Of a DNA stretch of 64,000 nt, positions 42,266 through 55,500 are shown piece after piece. The position numbers and the translations under genes are program-made. Source of the DNA: Anopheles merus (Eukaryota; Arthropoda; Insecta; Diptera; Culicidae); contig NC_054084.1 in NCBI RefSeq assembly GCF_017562075.2, forward strand, positions 29,418,308 to 29,482,307, read 5' to 3'. The first letter of the stretch is position 1. Each line of letters begins with the position of its first letter. Under the pieces are notes generated by a model, which worked only from the letters and a program-made list of their open reading frames with translations, made no database searches and was not told where the DNA came from.

Positions 42266-42465
42266 GCCGGTCTCGTAGTACAGTCGTCAACTCGTACGAC
42301 TTAACAACATGCCCGTCATGGGTTCAAGCCCCAAATGGACCGTGCCGCCATACGTAGGACTGACTATCCTGCTATGGGGGGATCAATAAGTCACTGAAAG
42401 CCAAACCCACAAGTGGGTGCAGGCAGGCCTTGACCGGCAACGGTTGTTGAGCCAAAAGAAGAAGA
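42266..42465 (+). mobile_element. tRNA-derived SINE, SINE200 type
   Basis: The element starts GCCGGTCTCGTAG, has a B box GGTTCAAGCCC at 42321-42331, and ends GTTGTTGAGCCAAAAGAAGAAG. This is the usual layout of a tRNA-related head, a family-specific body and a short simple 3' tail. AGGTTACAA at 42251-42259 is repeated at 42466-42474. The left copy continues ATTTAA and the right TTATT, so the duplication is probably 12-14 bp with one indel. The first 120 bases differ from the copy at 63755 at only a few positions. It is non-coding and would be transcribed by Pol III from internal A and B boxes. Confidence 0.92.
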
Positions 42466-42474
42466 AGGTTACAA

Positions 42475-45400
42475 TTATTTTCCGATGTTTCCTGTGATTC
42501 CGTGGTGTTAACTAACGAGGACTGCAAAATAATTGATTATTGCTATTACAAGGATTCAATTTATTAGTATATAACTTCTTTAATCTACTGTAATGATGTG
42601 ATAAAAATATGAGCAGCTATAATTTCACCCTGTCAAACACTGAAGATATAACGACAAGTGCTGAGACAGGCGCACATGGCATGTGGAGAGATGTGCTAGT
42701 CTATTGTTGACTTAGACTATTAACGCACAGTTTGCGGACGAATTGTATAATGTGGAATTATTATTTACAGACTAAAAGCATAATTTGAGCTCAGTTTCTA
42801 GTCTTCTTGTTTTCATTTTTTTTTAAAGAGCATCTAGACCGTTGATCGATGTAAGGGTTTGGTGAAAATTAGTCTAGCTTATTTATAGTACCTGTAGTGA
42901 CAATTTTCCAGCCATAACCACGCAATACAGTTAGTAACATGGACTGAATTGTGTTACTGCAGAAGCATGATACCTATAAATGATTTTTAGGGTTTGACAG
43001 TATTACTTCCTCTATATTGGTAGAGTTACGAACGAAGAGTGCTTCCTTGTTCAAACAACGCAATGATAGTTAGCGAACAAACCACAAACCACGTCTTGGT
43101 GAGCGTCGGTCGATCAGTGCGATGTCTTTATAAATGTTTCGGCTTATCGCTGGTTGATGTCCTCATTCTAGGTATCAATCAAGTTAAATTTAGTATCTCT
43201 AAATGCATAGCCAGACTCATAAGTTACTGGTTACTCTGTACGTATTGAAACAGATAAGCTGTGCCACTTTGAGGTTACACATCTGAAATAAACTACTAGC
43301 AGCAATGGCGCTCATTATTTCTTACCAACACTGTACTGTATTGGGTGGATGCACATCAACTTACAGCTGGTTGGCGCTAAAACGCATTGAAGCGTCGCAA
43401 TCTCTATTTTACATGACGGTTGAATTTCATTGTTAAAGTATTGGTAAGTAACGAATATCCGAACTTATCATAGGCTGAATCATTTTGAACAGCTAATGAG
43501 TTTGATAGGCCCAAAGACAGGCCGGATATTTCGCTAAGTTCGGCAACTTTCAACCTAATTCAAGTGATATTGTGCTTGCGACTGGTGACGTTAAACTCCG
43601 CATGTAAAACGGCTTTGTTTTGTTTTGAGAAGTCATTCTATTTCAACTCTCAATCTAAGAAGGGGTATCCCTTAACTATGAGATTCAACAGTAAAATAAT
43701 TATATACTATAAAAATAAAAATTACAATACATACCTTCAAATTCCTTCAATAAAAAAAATCCAAATAATTTTTTATTGCATTCATTTAAAACGGATAAGG
43801 ATGGATAATTATTTAATTTTTCCTCGATCGATAATAAAACCAAGTTTTCTAAAACCAGTTAAGTTTAGTTTAGATTTTGCTTTGTTCGACAGAGTTCAGT
43901 TCATAGAATAAAAACAATCATATTCAAGTTAAAATCTAATGTACCATAGTTTCTTCATGAAAGCTTCTTCAAATCAAACGAAAAGTATCGCAAGCAAATT
44001 GAAATCAAAAGACAGCAGAAACCAAACAGCCTACTTACCATTCCAATACGGAAACGATGCTACACAACATGCGTCCCATACCATGCTGTTAATGAGCATC
44101 AAAGGCACAACCACCGCTAAATACTCTCTCCAAAAAGTGTCCACGATATTCAAAACATTGAGCAACACAGTTTGTTTTCGTCATGGTACATTGGCACAGT
44201 GTATAAATGGTATTTTTCTACTCTAACCATTCCCGCAGCGTGCTGTAACTTCCGCCACTTACAGCTAACCAGACAAAAGCGGACCAATTAATTTCTCCCA
44301 TCAAAACGCTCCTTATCGAGATCCATCCAGCAACAGTAGTGAAGCCTACCACGGACCGAGTTTCAAAAAGATCCTCCAAAATGGTCCCAAGTCCCAAGCT
44401 TACTTCGATTGGTGGCGAGGTATAATTTTACCCACTTTTGTGTCCCGTTTTGTTGAGTCAAAAGCTTCCACGCTACTCGCTGCCTTTAGTTGAGAGCAAA
44501 TCATTATGTCTTCATTCTACAGCACACAGCCAAACACGAATAATGCGCAGAGAAGGACCGAGTTTTTGTACTTTTGAGTTTCAAAGTTACTCGAGTAGAT
44601 GCTTGTGAAATGAAATCAGCAGTCACTTGGGCTAGATTTGTTTTCGTGAAAATGACAGAAAGTTTACGTCATAAACCGGTGCAAAGCAGTAATGGCTCTG
44701 CACTAATTGGTACGTGAAAAATAATACAATTATTCATATCCATGATATACATGAGGGAAAATATTTTGTTGCTATGTAAATTTGCAGTCACAAAATACTG
44801 TAGCAATAGCACCAAGGATGTTTTGATCTTTTCAAGCTTGTTTGAAATACAAACACATATTTTCACAGTGCAATGTTCCTTTGGCACATCAGTTTACTCT
44901 TGTTTCCTCAACGAAGCTTCTTGCTTCTGTAGCGTGAACACAACACAACACAAACTTTACCATGCCTACTCGAGGATAATGATTTTGTTTTGTCAAATGC
45001 TTTTCGCATAAAAATACATCATTATGATTCGCACTTCAGTTGACATAAAGTTCAATCAATTTGTTCACAAATCGAAACACATCGAATAATACACACTCCC
45101 CACCGAGAAGAAACACAATGCTGCTCAACGTCAAATTAAGTTAATCAAAATAATACCAAAAATCAATCATCGTCATGTTTACCGCCACCAAAATGCGCAA
45201 ATTGTTACTGTGACTGTCGGGAAATAGAAAGACCGGCCAGTTTTCCAGAAGTATTGACACTCATAATAGACCTTTGCTTATTATCCATCCGCTCTTTCGT
45301 CCGTTTGAAAGCGAATTCGGTGGCCAAAGGTCGTCCCAACAAATTGTTTTCAATTTCCTGCCGCGACAAACCAGGAAGCTGGGACGATCATCCTAGCTGG

Positions 45401-47642
45401 AAGGCCCTTTTACCAGTTTGCCATTCAGTTTACTTTATTTTTTTCAATATTTACTGCCCAAAGACCCGATTCAATGTGAAAATGGTGATGGGGAAAGAGA
45501 GAGAAAAGAGTGAAATTGAAATACCGCTGCTGCTGCTGCTGCAACTGCGTCGCTGCAAATCGATCTCCATTTTTATCCCCGACTCTGTTTTGCGGTAGAT
45601 AAGCAATTGTGTGATAGCGGAAAATCGAACGGAAATAAATTGTTCCTTATCCAAGCCCTAAAGGTCCTGTTTCAAGAGTAAAGGAGGGGAGAAATTGCAA
45701 AGATCATACTGGTCGGCTTGTGATAAAAATTCATCGTCATTACCCTTCCCCGACAAGTTCGTATAGTTTGATTTGTCTTTGTTATTTCAACTGTTTCCCT
45801 TGCCATTGCGTCCAATTACGCCGTATCCAAGCCCAACTTTTCCTAACCGGCAAAGAAAAACCCCCCAAACTCTGCACCTTCTTTCCTTTCCGCCCTTTAT
45901 AATGATGAAGCTTCACTAAGGAGTTTCTTGCATTCGCGCAAGCTCGAGCTTGCTCCATCTGCAGCAAACGTCTTCACCAGAGTCGGATTTCGATAAAAAC
46001 AATATTGGTGATTGATTTCTGAATTAAATTTCCATCTATTACTCTAGGTCCTGGAAGGTCAGATGGTGCACAGTTTCAGCCATTTGCATAAAGAGGCTAA
46101 GAGGAAGCAACTTTTTAACTTTTCCTTTGGCTGCTCTCGGTGATTGTCGTTTTGTCGATCGGAAGGTAGTAGCGTCTCAGTCTGACTTACGGAATTGTGT
46201 TCCCACTGAAATTGTTGTTTCACTTCACTGTGATTCTATTAAATGATTTCATGCGACTATTCTAATATTATTCTTATCATTATTTTTTAGTCCTTTTCCA
46301 ATTCTTCAGACAAGTAATTATTGTGTTTTAACATAGTTGGGTAGACAATGTATTACAAACCGTGTGGCACACACATTTTTGAATAATTATATGATACTTA
46401 TCCTCAGCAAAACAAAGCATCCTCTTCTTATCCAGCCTCCAACCAAGAACTTTCCCAAGCTCCCTAAAACAAATGATTGATTTCAGGGTGGCTTTCGTAT
46501 GTCTTCGACCTCTACCTCTGCTAGCTCTTTTGCATCCTTCTTGCGCGGATGTCATCCACCAAGACACTCGTCCACACTCAGCTGCCGAATGTCCTTGTGC
46601 TGCCTGGATCTTGTATCGAGAAGCTCCACCTCAAATGATTGATCGAAAGAATTAAATTTCGATCGATAGCTTGGAGTCTTTTTGCTCGAAGGGTTGTCAG
46701 CTATCTCTCGTTTATTCCTTCTGTGCTATTGTTCTTCCCCATTCACCCCATTCAGGCAAGAAAGAGGCAAATTGAGTAAAGGTTGCCATCAGGGGTTGGT
46801 TTTCATTTGTTAAATTGCATCATTTATAATATACTTGACTCGTCGCATCGAAAGAACCAGCTCGAGGAACGATCGAAACAAGTGTGTCATGGAGGCGCAC
46901 GAAGCTTGACAGGGTGAGTGACTTTTTAGGCTCATATTTCACTGCTAACGAACTGGAGTGCACGATTATGAACAGGATGGTGTGATATCGTATGGAGCAG
47001 GTAAAATGTACACGATGAAGCAAATAAATCGTGTCAGAAATGAAAAATTATCTCATCCACCAGCTGCAATAAAAATCAAACGATGCGTGGTAATAAATAT
47101 ATAATAAAAGTACAAAACAAATTATTTATAAACTTTCAAACATAGCAAAGATATGCGAAGAATTACAAGAAAATGACATAGGCATTTACTTGGTCACTGA
47201 TATTTAACATTGATTCCAAGTGAATAATTTATCTCGAATTAAAACAGCTACCATGAAAACCGCAATCGTTTTCATAGAACATAAACTATTTTCTCATACA
47301 GTGCTGTCAAATACACGTACTGTACCTGTCAAGTATTTCTTCCAACATTTTGCCTTTCAAAACGCTACCTCGAATAAATCCTCAAGAATTATGAGAACGC
47401 AAACCACCCCGTGAAGCTCATTGCTCTAATCGGCCTGGTTCAACCGACCACAGACAATCCCATGCATTCTCAACACGAAACTGCAATCTGTAGCAGAGCA
47501 CCGTTTGCACCGTATTTGTAGCGTCTGTGCGCCTGAAGCAGCGTCTGCTGTGTTTGACGTTGACGTTTGAGAAATAAAACATATTTTGTAAATTTCCATA
47601 ACATAATTAATCAACCCTCTCCCAACCCTGCATACCTTCCAG
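42475..47642. other. Non-coding block, no gene recognised
   Basis: AT-rich. The only low-complexity feature of note is a GCT triplet run at 45526-45542. Open frames (for example 43564-43911 and 45254-45598) lack codon bias or motifs. Confidence 0.55.
45526..45542. repeat. (GCT)n microsatellite
   Basis: Five and two-thirds uninterrupted GCT units. It would encode Leu, Ala or Cys runs in + frames, but no coding context is evident. Confidence 0.8.
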
Positions 47643-47802
47643 TATCGAATCTGGAATCGTTTAACCATGAAATACGAGCACTTTTGGTACCACCAAAAAC
47701 GATCCCATCACCTGACGCACAGAGCTTTCGAGTTGAAGTTCGGTTTGCTGTGCTGGCAGGAGATCCACATCTGGCAGCACAGTTCTGTGGCATCGTTTTT
47801 CG
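47643..47802 (+). CDS. Possible internal exon (weak)
   Basis: A polypyrimidine tract and AG (CTCTCCCAACCCTGCATACCTTCCAG, ending 47642) and a consensus donor CG|GTAAGT (GT at 47803) bracket 160 bases. Two + frames are open across it. One (entering with 2 nt of a split codon) reads SNLESFNHEI...FRVEVRFAVLAGDPHLAAQF. The other reads YRIWNRLTMKYEHFWYHQKR... and has more G/C in third positions. A minus frame is also mostly open, so frame and reality are uncertain. No domain is recognised. If it is real it could belong to the same + strand gene as the exon at 62027, with about 14 kb of intron between. Confidence 0.22.
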
Positions 47803-49417
47803 GTAAGTTGAATGTCACGTCATTTCTATGAAAATTTATAACCACTCATCTCACCTGCTCGTTTGTCTTTCATTCGAGTCGGGGACGGTGGCTGAATGGT
47901 TCCAGAGTCACAATTCACCGCATGATTTCCTTTCCCTCGCATTTAGTCTTCAGTTTGCAAACGACACCGGCAGTAATTGAGAGGAAAAGGATAAGGGATC
48001 CTTCAAATGATCATTACCAGTGAATAATATTTCACGACCCGAGTGGAACTAGGACACGATGTTTGCTTATCTCGATGCGGACACTACCGCCCTTTTCACC
48101 GAAACAATAAAGGTTAACTATTGCGGAGGGAAACTCCATGCGGCGGGCACACCTGTTCATATAAATTAAGCAGACGAATGATGATTCCAGCAATGATGAA
48201 TCTTCTGCGCCTTGTTATTGCTGCTGTGTCAGCAGTAACACTCTAAGCTGTGTCATAAACTTCTGACGTTTTGAAAATTATCACTATCATGAAAGATAAG
48301 TTTGAAAGTAAGTTCATTATCAACCAATGTGTCAGTCATTGTTGAGAAGCTTTGTTCGTTAATACCACATTAATCAATCTATTCATCGAGCAAAGAAATG
48401 TCAAATCAGGTTTGTTTTGCTGCAATATTGTTGAAATATAGTATAGTTCAGAAAGAAACAATCAGAAAAGATTACTCATGACAGTTTCTATACCTTTACA
48501 AGAATATAAAATGAAACTATTTTACACAAATTAAGAAGCTGAGCGAAACCGAAAGTCCGTCTGATGTAATTTTTGCAAAAGTACCGATCTACAAATGCAA
48601 ACGATCAAATTTTCATCGTCTCATCCCACGCTGCAAGTTACACGATTGATTTAATGATAGACATTTGGAGCCGGAGCTATTTGCTCAAAGTGCCAAATGG
48701 AATGCAATTAAATTTAATGGCTCGGTTGTGTGCGTGTGTCGCAAATGACCGCATGATTACATCGTCCGTTCCTATAGCTAGGTTCGGTTGGGATGCGTAA
48801 TTGTATCGAAAGGTTGGAATTAGGATTGATTAAATTTCAACGTAACTATTACGCATTTAGCGCCATCGTAGTTGACGAGAAGAGACGTTTGGTTGGATCT
48901 TTGGGCACAAATGGCAATAAATTATGTATTTATTTAATTGCAAGCGAATGTAGGCTGCATTTCAGTAGCTTTCGGATGAATAAATTGAAGAGAGCAATTT
49001 TAATATGTCTTGAAGCCTGAAGAATATGAGAGATGTTTAAAACATATTTGAACATCAATAAAAACAAGAAGAGTGTTTTAATTATGCAAATCTTTTACAA
49101 GATAGACTGTGATGTCTCTGTACTGTTTAACTGTCTTTTCCACAAACGTCCGCGTACCAGGAATCTTATGCCACAGGATCGTATAACCAACCGGAAGCAA
49201 TTTTTCCGTATTTATTCAAACTACCTCATTCAGGTAAAGGCCCCATTCCGTGCCATAATCCTATTTCATGCAGGTCCTCCTTAAAATGGCAATCATATAG
49301 CACTGTGCTCTAAACCGGTTCACTGTAGCCATCAAGAGCATAGTGTAAGCGGAAGCGATAAAAAAGGATCAACCATTTAATTTGTTCCCCGAATCTCCCA
49401 TATTAACCCTTTATTTG
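47803..49417. other. Non-coding block
   Basis: It begins with the GTAAGT donor-like sequence after 47802. Short open frames at 48573-48800 and 48793-49020 have no recognisable product. Nothing else was seen. Confidence 0.55.
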
Positions 49418-49428
49418 CCATGCAAAAG
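49418..49428. repeat. Direct repeat, left
   Basis: CCATGCAAAAG, identical to 49546-49556; a possible target-site duplication. Confidence 0.5.
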
Positions 49429-49545
49429 TCAGCAGCCCTGCAGGTGGGGACGAACCCCGGCCTGAGAAGCGTTTAACACAGCAAACTACCAGCTACAGGC
49501 ACTTCTCATTTAAAACGTTACCATACACACTGAAAATAAGGGATT
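49429..49545 (-). mobile_element. tRNA-like short element between 11-bp direct repeats
   Basis: On the minus strand, TAGCTGGTAG (complement of 49486-49495) resembles a tRNA A box with about four D-loop bases missing. GGGGTTCGTCCCC (complement of 49446-49458) resembles a B box and T arm, starting about 38 nt later, close to tRNA spacing. A full cloverleaf does not form: the acceptor ends do not pair and no proper anticodon stem is seen. Perfect repeats CCATGCAAAAG lie at 49418-49428 and 49546-49556, bracketing 117 bp like a target-site duplication. It may be a retroposed tRNA-derived fragment or a short SINE. A decayed tRNA with a chance repeat is the alternative. Confidence 0.4.
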
Positions 49546-49556
49546 CCATGCAAAAG
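49546..49556. repeat. Direct repeat, right
   Basis: CCATGCAAAAG, identical to 49418-49428; a possible target-site duplication. Confidence 0.5.
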
Positions 49557-52500
49557 CCGACAAACAACTTTCAGAATCGGGAAACATTCAGGAGAAAAAA
49601 AAACATCCGATGTGAAACTTTCTGGAATTGGGACGCGAGTAGGATTGGTAATGAGGTTGATTATTATTGTACTTTTAGGAAGGGGATTTGCTTTTGTCCT
49701 TCGAGAGCAGTTTCGAGAGAGTTTCGGAATAAAATTCGTCTGTGTTCATCGATGTGTGCAAAAGACATCAATCGTATCACTTGGCTATTTGATTAGCGCA
49801 GCTCGTCCATCAGCTCGTACTGTTCTAGGGATGAACCGATCGACAGTTCGAAAAGACTATCAGGCATGGCTCTGATAGTCCGGATCGCTGGAAGCATGTT
49901 GTGTTTACGTGCTCAAATCCGAAACAACTTTCACTCGGTTTCACTGAAACCTTTTCCCCTTTTCGTAACCCGAAGCAACTCGAGCGTTGCCCGGCTAGCT
50001 CTGCTAACAAATGACCCACCTAAGGCCAAAACCTTTTGTACGCCTAACGGCTGTTGATGAACAAGGGAAAGTGATTTTCGGCATCTTCAGGGGTGAAAGA
50101 TGAGAGCTCCTGCAAGTGGACTTTTCAATGTAGTCAGCTTGGCTCATCTCCATCGGAACTTGCATAGCTGAGTTTTCGTTCAATTCGTGTCTTCCTGTTC
50201 AAGAGCTACTGCAGAGCTCATGGCTCTATTTTCAGCCCCTCAAAATCGTGATTTCTATACTTTTTCTTGAAACAACACACACTTTATGGAACGAAATACA
50301 AACACGCACACACACTAACGGAGTACGCTGGATGGAAAAGGGATTAGATATTGCAAAAACATACCTCCTGACTTAAAACAACACTATGGCCGCTTATCCC
50401 GGTCGGTGTTTTCACTATTTCACCATGCCCAAGTGTATCTGCACATCCATCAGGCGGCCAGAGCCACCCATTCCCATGAAGCTGTCCGGTTTTTTTGCTT
50501 TCCACACACTGTCGTCGGTTGTGTTTGGAAAGCTTTGCTGCTTTGGGGTAAAACGTTTGAGGCTTCCATTTCGTCGTAATCCCGGAATAGCCAATCAGAT
50601 GGCAAATAAACGTCCAACAAAGTAACACCTACAAGGGGACTTCCCTATCCTTTTTGGAAGAAAACTGTTCCAAAAGGGAGAAGGCTGAAAGTTTCGACAG
50701 ATGATTTGGACCATCCTTTGTTTCGGACAAATTTCCATGAAGAACGTTCGGTCCGGTAATGGTTGGCTTTTGTCCGCAGTTTGCTAGAATGTCTGTTAAC
50801 TGGCCCATTCAATAGCCATTGTGATGGTAAACTTTATCCAAAACCACGTGTTTTGTGGAGGTTTGTTCGGGAGGTGTTGGATGTTGTTTTCCATGAGGTG
50901 GATTAAGATTTTATTAGCTGCTAGGAAAGCTTTCATGAGAGGCTGTTGTCCGAAAAAATATGTCTGCATCATTAACGCTCTTGTCTACAATGTAAAATGT
51001 TGATAGGTTTAAAGCATATCATATAAACGCATTCACTTCAAAAACTGACTTTAATTGCAACATAAAGAGCGTTTTTGCCCTTCTTTGTTCTGGTGATATG
51101 TACTTGTCTTTAAACATTCGCTTTCAAAACATTAGAACATTCTTCATCCTGTCACACAATATTATGCAACTAAAGATGAAGTCATCCGGTAGCTCGATGA
51201 CCTAGTCCTTTGACTAAAAATAAACTGACAATTTTGCGAGGATGATTGCAGTGAATGAAAGCCGAGTGAATTAAACCATTAAAGAAATTTATGACTGGTT
51301 GTCTGTACTATTATGTTGCTGCTATTTATGATTTTCATCACAAAAACTATTGTTTGCGCTTCGTCGTTGTTGTAAACTGAATCTTTGAAGCATTTTTAAT
51401 TTCAAGTCTTCACTTATCTGGCTGTAACGCGCACTGCTTTTTCTATCAGTGAAAATTAATTGATGATAGAATACTGCATAACCGAAATTAAATCATACCT
51501 AAGTGGGTGTTATCATTATGAATCCAAGTCTTCTGTGTTAATTCAAGCAACGTTTTACAATCGAAAAACCTTTTTTCTAAATCCACAACCGTTTGAAAAA
51601 CCGCCACACTCCGTTAGCGATGTTTCCAATAAAGCTGTAAACACGATTCAATTTACAACCAGCTGAAACTATTCCCATGCATTTTGAGCAATCAATTTAC
51701 TCGACACCTAACTGCGGCCCCAACCGTTCGATCACTATGAAGCAAGGTCAGTATAGTTCAGCTGTATCAGTGTTCCCACGTCACCTCAAACAAGCGTAAT
51801 CTTTCACTCGAAAGAAGCGTAGCTGCGCGATGATTTCGCACTAAGAAACCGCCTTCTCCTGCACCAAATTCCTTCAAACCGTTGCTCAATCGAAACTTCG
51901 AAGCAATTTTCTTACTCAATCTTACCCCGTTTTAGCTGACTGCAGGTGCTATTGCCGGAAGTTTCTAATTAAAACTTTACATTCTGCCTCGCTCGTTTGC
52001 GGGAGAAAAACTCGCCTCAAAGCGGTGCTTTTGTAGTGGCAGCTCGCGAGGTTTGTGCTTCTTGCGAGGAGAAAGTTGTCTACTACTACACTTGTTGTCT
52101 TTACTCTCCGTGGCTCTCTCTCTCTCCTTTTCTCAGCCTCCTCGGCCCACGGGTAGCTGTAGGCGAACCGAACTTCAACAGTGAACTTCGCGTTTGCGTT
52201 TGCCAAGGTGCATCGGAGCATTGCAATGCATATGCAGAGTTTTTTGTGTTTGTTTCCGTACGAGGTTTCTTCCATTCCATTTCCGTGTGTATCCAATAAG
52301 CACAGCTGCTCAGGAAGCGGACCTTCAATTGTTTCTGAACCTTCCCATATGCGGTGCTGAGTTTTATATTTTCAGAAAATGCACCTTCTGCTGATTCATT
52401 GTGCCCTTACCATCCTACATTGAATCTGACTCGCGTACGAGCGAAACTGTGCAACATGTGCATGGTGTACCTCTCCTAAGAAGAATAACTCCCGCTGCAT

Positions 52501-55500
52501 CTTTGCTCTATAGTTTTGCAAATTTGCACACGGAAAACTGCTTTTCAAAAATGAAAAATAAGAAACCCTATTGAAAAAGAAACAACTTCCATGCCATCCA
52601 GAACATGACTTTGAACAACATCTCCAACCATGCTATAATTAAAACTCGATTCCGGCAAGCGAAAGTTTTGTACGCCAATGCCAGTGGAGTGATCGAAGCG
52701 CACAAAAAGCCGCCCATGGCTCTTTCTCACCTTCTCCCGTCTGCTGACGTATCGAAGGTTCGGCAGGTGTAAGAATCTTTTAATTGAAGCTTCTTGGGTT
52801 TTCTTCCAACGCTCCGTTTGCTTCTTCTACCACCTTTTCAATCTGCTCACCTCACTCAAGTTTAGTTTTGTTTTGCGACAGATTATTTGTTGATTAACGG
52901 ATTGGTAATGACGATGAACGGGGACTTTCAGACCGGACAAATGAAGCACAGTTTCTTAAACTTCTCGTTCCTTTCTACCCGCTTCCTTTTCCTTCCAAAG
53001 TGACACAATTTCTGAAAATGCATTTCCTTATGAAAGCTAAAATTCAGTGCATTCGGCTGAAAGTCTTTCAATCCACAGGAGAAAGTAATTGAACAGTCCT
53101 TTTTTTGCCCTTCCTGTTTCTGAGTTTCATTCATTGCTGGCTTCTTTATCGAAAATCGAACACTGTCGCAACAACCGGTCGATGAAATGGAGTGATTAAG
53201 CGCCCTTATGAAAGTTCCTGGCAGCAACTCGGATTGACGGAAAGGCAGAGTGTTGTTGAGCATGTACAGCACTACATTAAATACACAACACCTCATTTTC
53301 TCGCTCAACCCTTTGCACCATTCCTCTCCATCTGAACGATGGGAAAGGCTATCCCGGTGCAAAAGCAACACACTCAGTCAAACGACTTATAATGAAGCAG
53401 CTGGGACAAACGCCTCACTCAAGGCAACGGGTAGGGCAACAGGAATGAAATGGAAGAAAATCCTCCAGCAAGCCGTGTTTTGCTATAACCGTCCCACGGC
53501 CGATCTTCAGCAAACGGTTCTTGGTTCACTTCATGGGTATGTGTTTGTGCAATCAAATCTCAATTCAAAGCTCCTCCTTCTCTTCTTCTATTTCTGCTTC
53601 AACGCTTCCAATATGGGACAAAACAATAATCAGGACCATTTAATTTCTAGAGCACGACGTTGCACCCGGACCTTTTCTTCCAGGGACGTTGCATCCTTCA
53701 TTTCCATTGTGTTTGCACCTACAAATACAGGATCGTACACAGTGCAATCGATGGCTTCAAGTTTTGTTGAAAATGGCTTTACTTAGTCGAAAAGGTAAAG
53801 GAACGTCGACAATCGATGCTAAATCCCTGTTTCTTATAGCATCAAAGCACCATTTCCCACCCCGTTCTGGCCGTAACCGTACACCGGCTTACCAACAACA
53901 TGACTGGCTGTCGAGCCGTATACCATCAGCGCTGTATACTAATCCCCCAGTGCTGAGAAGTGCAATTGTTTGTCCAACATTGTTGCTAAAGTGCAATTTT
54001 TCATCATTGCTCGCTTTTTGGTGCCATTTTTCGGTGACAAAACCTTTTACCTTTGGGTTCCTGGGCTGCAATCGAGTGTGGTGCGGGAGAGCAGTTGTCA
54101 AGCGACGAAATAAATTGGATTCTCGCACTGTTCACCTGATGCAGAGCGAAAGCAGAGACCGGGAGTGGCGCTACATCCGGTGTCGAATCCGGTTTAATTA
54201 AGATGAATCGAATACGAACCGAGCTGTGGCACCGTAGTGGAACGGCGATATCAAATCAATAACTTTTCACACAAATCATGCAACCCGTTTCGTGGTCATT
54301 GCGGGATTGAGAAATGCAGGTGTAAACTTATCTCAATGTGGCTGTAGCAGTAACGTGTTGAAGTTTGTTGCCATCCCGATGTAATGGGTGGTAAAATAAA
54401 CTCATGAATAGTTGGAATTTTGCAAAACGACCACCGCCTGAAGCAGCTAACAAACGATCGCTAATTAGTTCTTCTTAGAAAAGAGAGCACAATCTTCTCA
54501 TCTTCGTAGCTGGTACGATGAGGAGTTCGTTAATTTATATAAAACATCCATCAATGCATCATGCTGAAGATTCATGTATCTTTCTAGAACGATGAACAGA
54601 GGACGTAATTTTAGTTAAATCCTAGTGGTTCGCGTCCTTAACATCGTCATAATCGATCACGCTGTTATTGGTAAGCGTCCAGCATGGTCAAAAATAAAAT
54701 AATCACACTGTTGTTCAGCGTATTAAGATCGTCTGGCTTCAACGGACTGGCCAAATTTTACGAATGGATCATGACGATGACGTATCGTCAAATAGATAGG
54801 ATTTTTGATAATAGTTTATTGAATAATGATGTAGATTCAGTTTATACAAAACATTGAAATGAGTTTGTAATGAAAACGATGACCAACCACTAACGAAACT
54901 CTCATTTGAACTTTTATAATTAATTTCTCGGAATGGACGTTAATACACTTCCCACATGTTTGTAAGCTAAATCTGAAATGAATATTGGAAATGCGAATAT
55001 TACAATTGTTTTCAGCGAACTCGAAGCGACCGTTGGACCTACAACAGACAGTGGTCTGTCCGTAAAATTAGTTCTTAGTATTTGTAGTTCTTTCTATGGT
55101 ATTATGTACACATTAGAAAGTTCATTCCAATGTGTTGCAGCGAGCGGCTTTTGCGATTATAATAACTTATTTCTTTTATCGTCGAAAATAAAGCTTTTCC
55201 AAGCACTGTTTGTAGTGGAAGCAAACATAACTTAAACTGCATCCGATTTAAATAATGTGGAGTTAAACCAGATGTACAAAGGTGGATCGATCTCCGCGTG
55301 GATGCAGCAAGCAGCTCATGATTTATTGCGTCAAACTGGGGCCAAATATTAGACAAAAAGATGTTCCGGAAAGGTTGCGTCCATGTGCGCGTACTTTTGC
55401 TTCCGCTTTAAAAGTTTCAGGCTGGCAGCAGTGGTGTCGCTCGGTTTATTGCAAACTTCCGGCTAACTCATTACCATGAGTTTCGTAGCGATACCGTTTC

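Noticed and set aside
53250..53786. Longest open frame in the window (178 codons, +)
   Set aside because: It overlaps an open minus frame (52928-53371) and another + frame. The residue pattern is low in structure and lacks codon bias.
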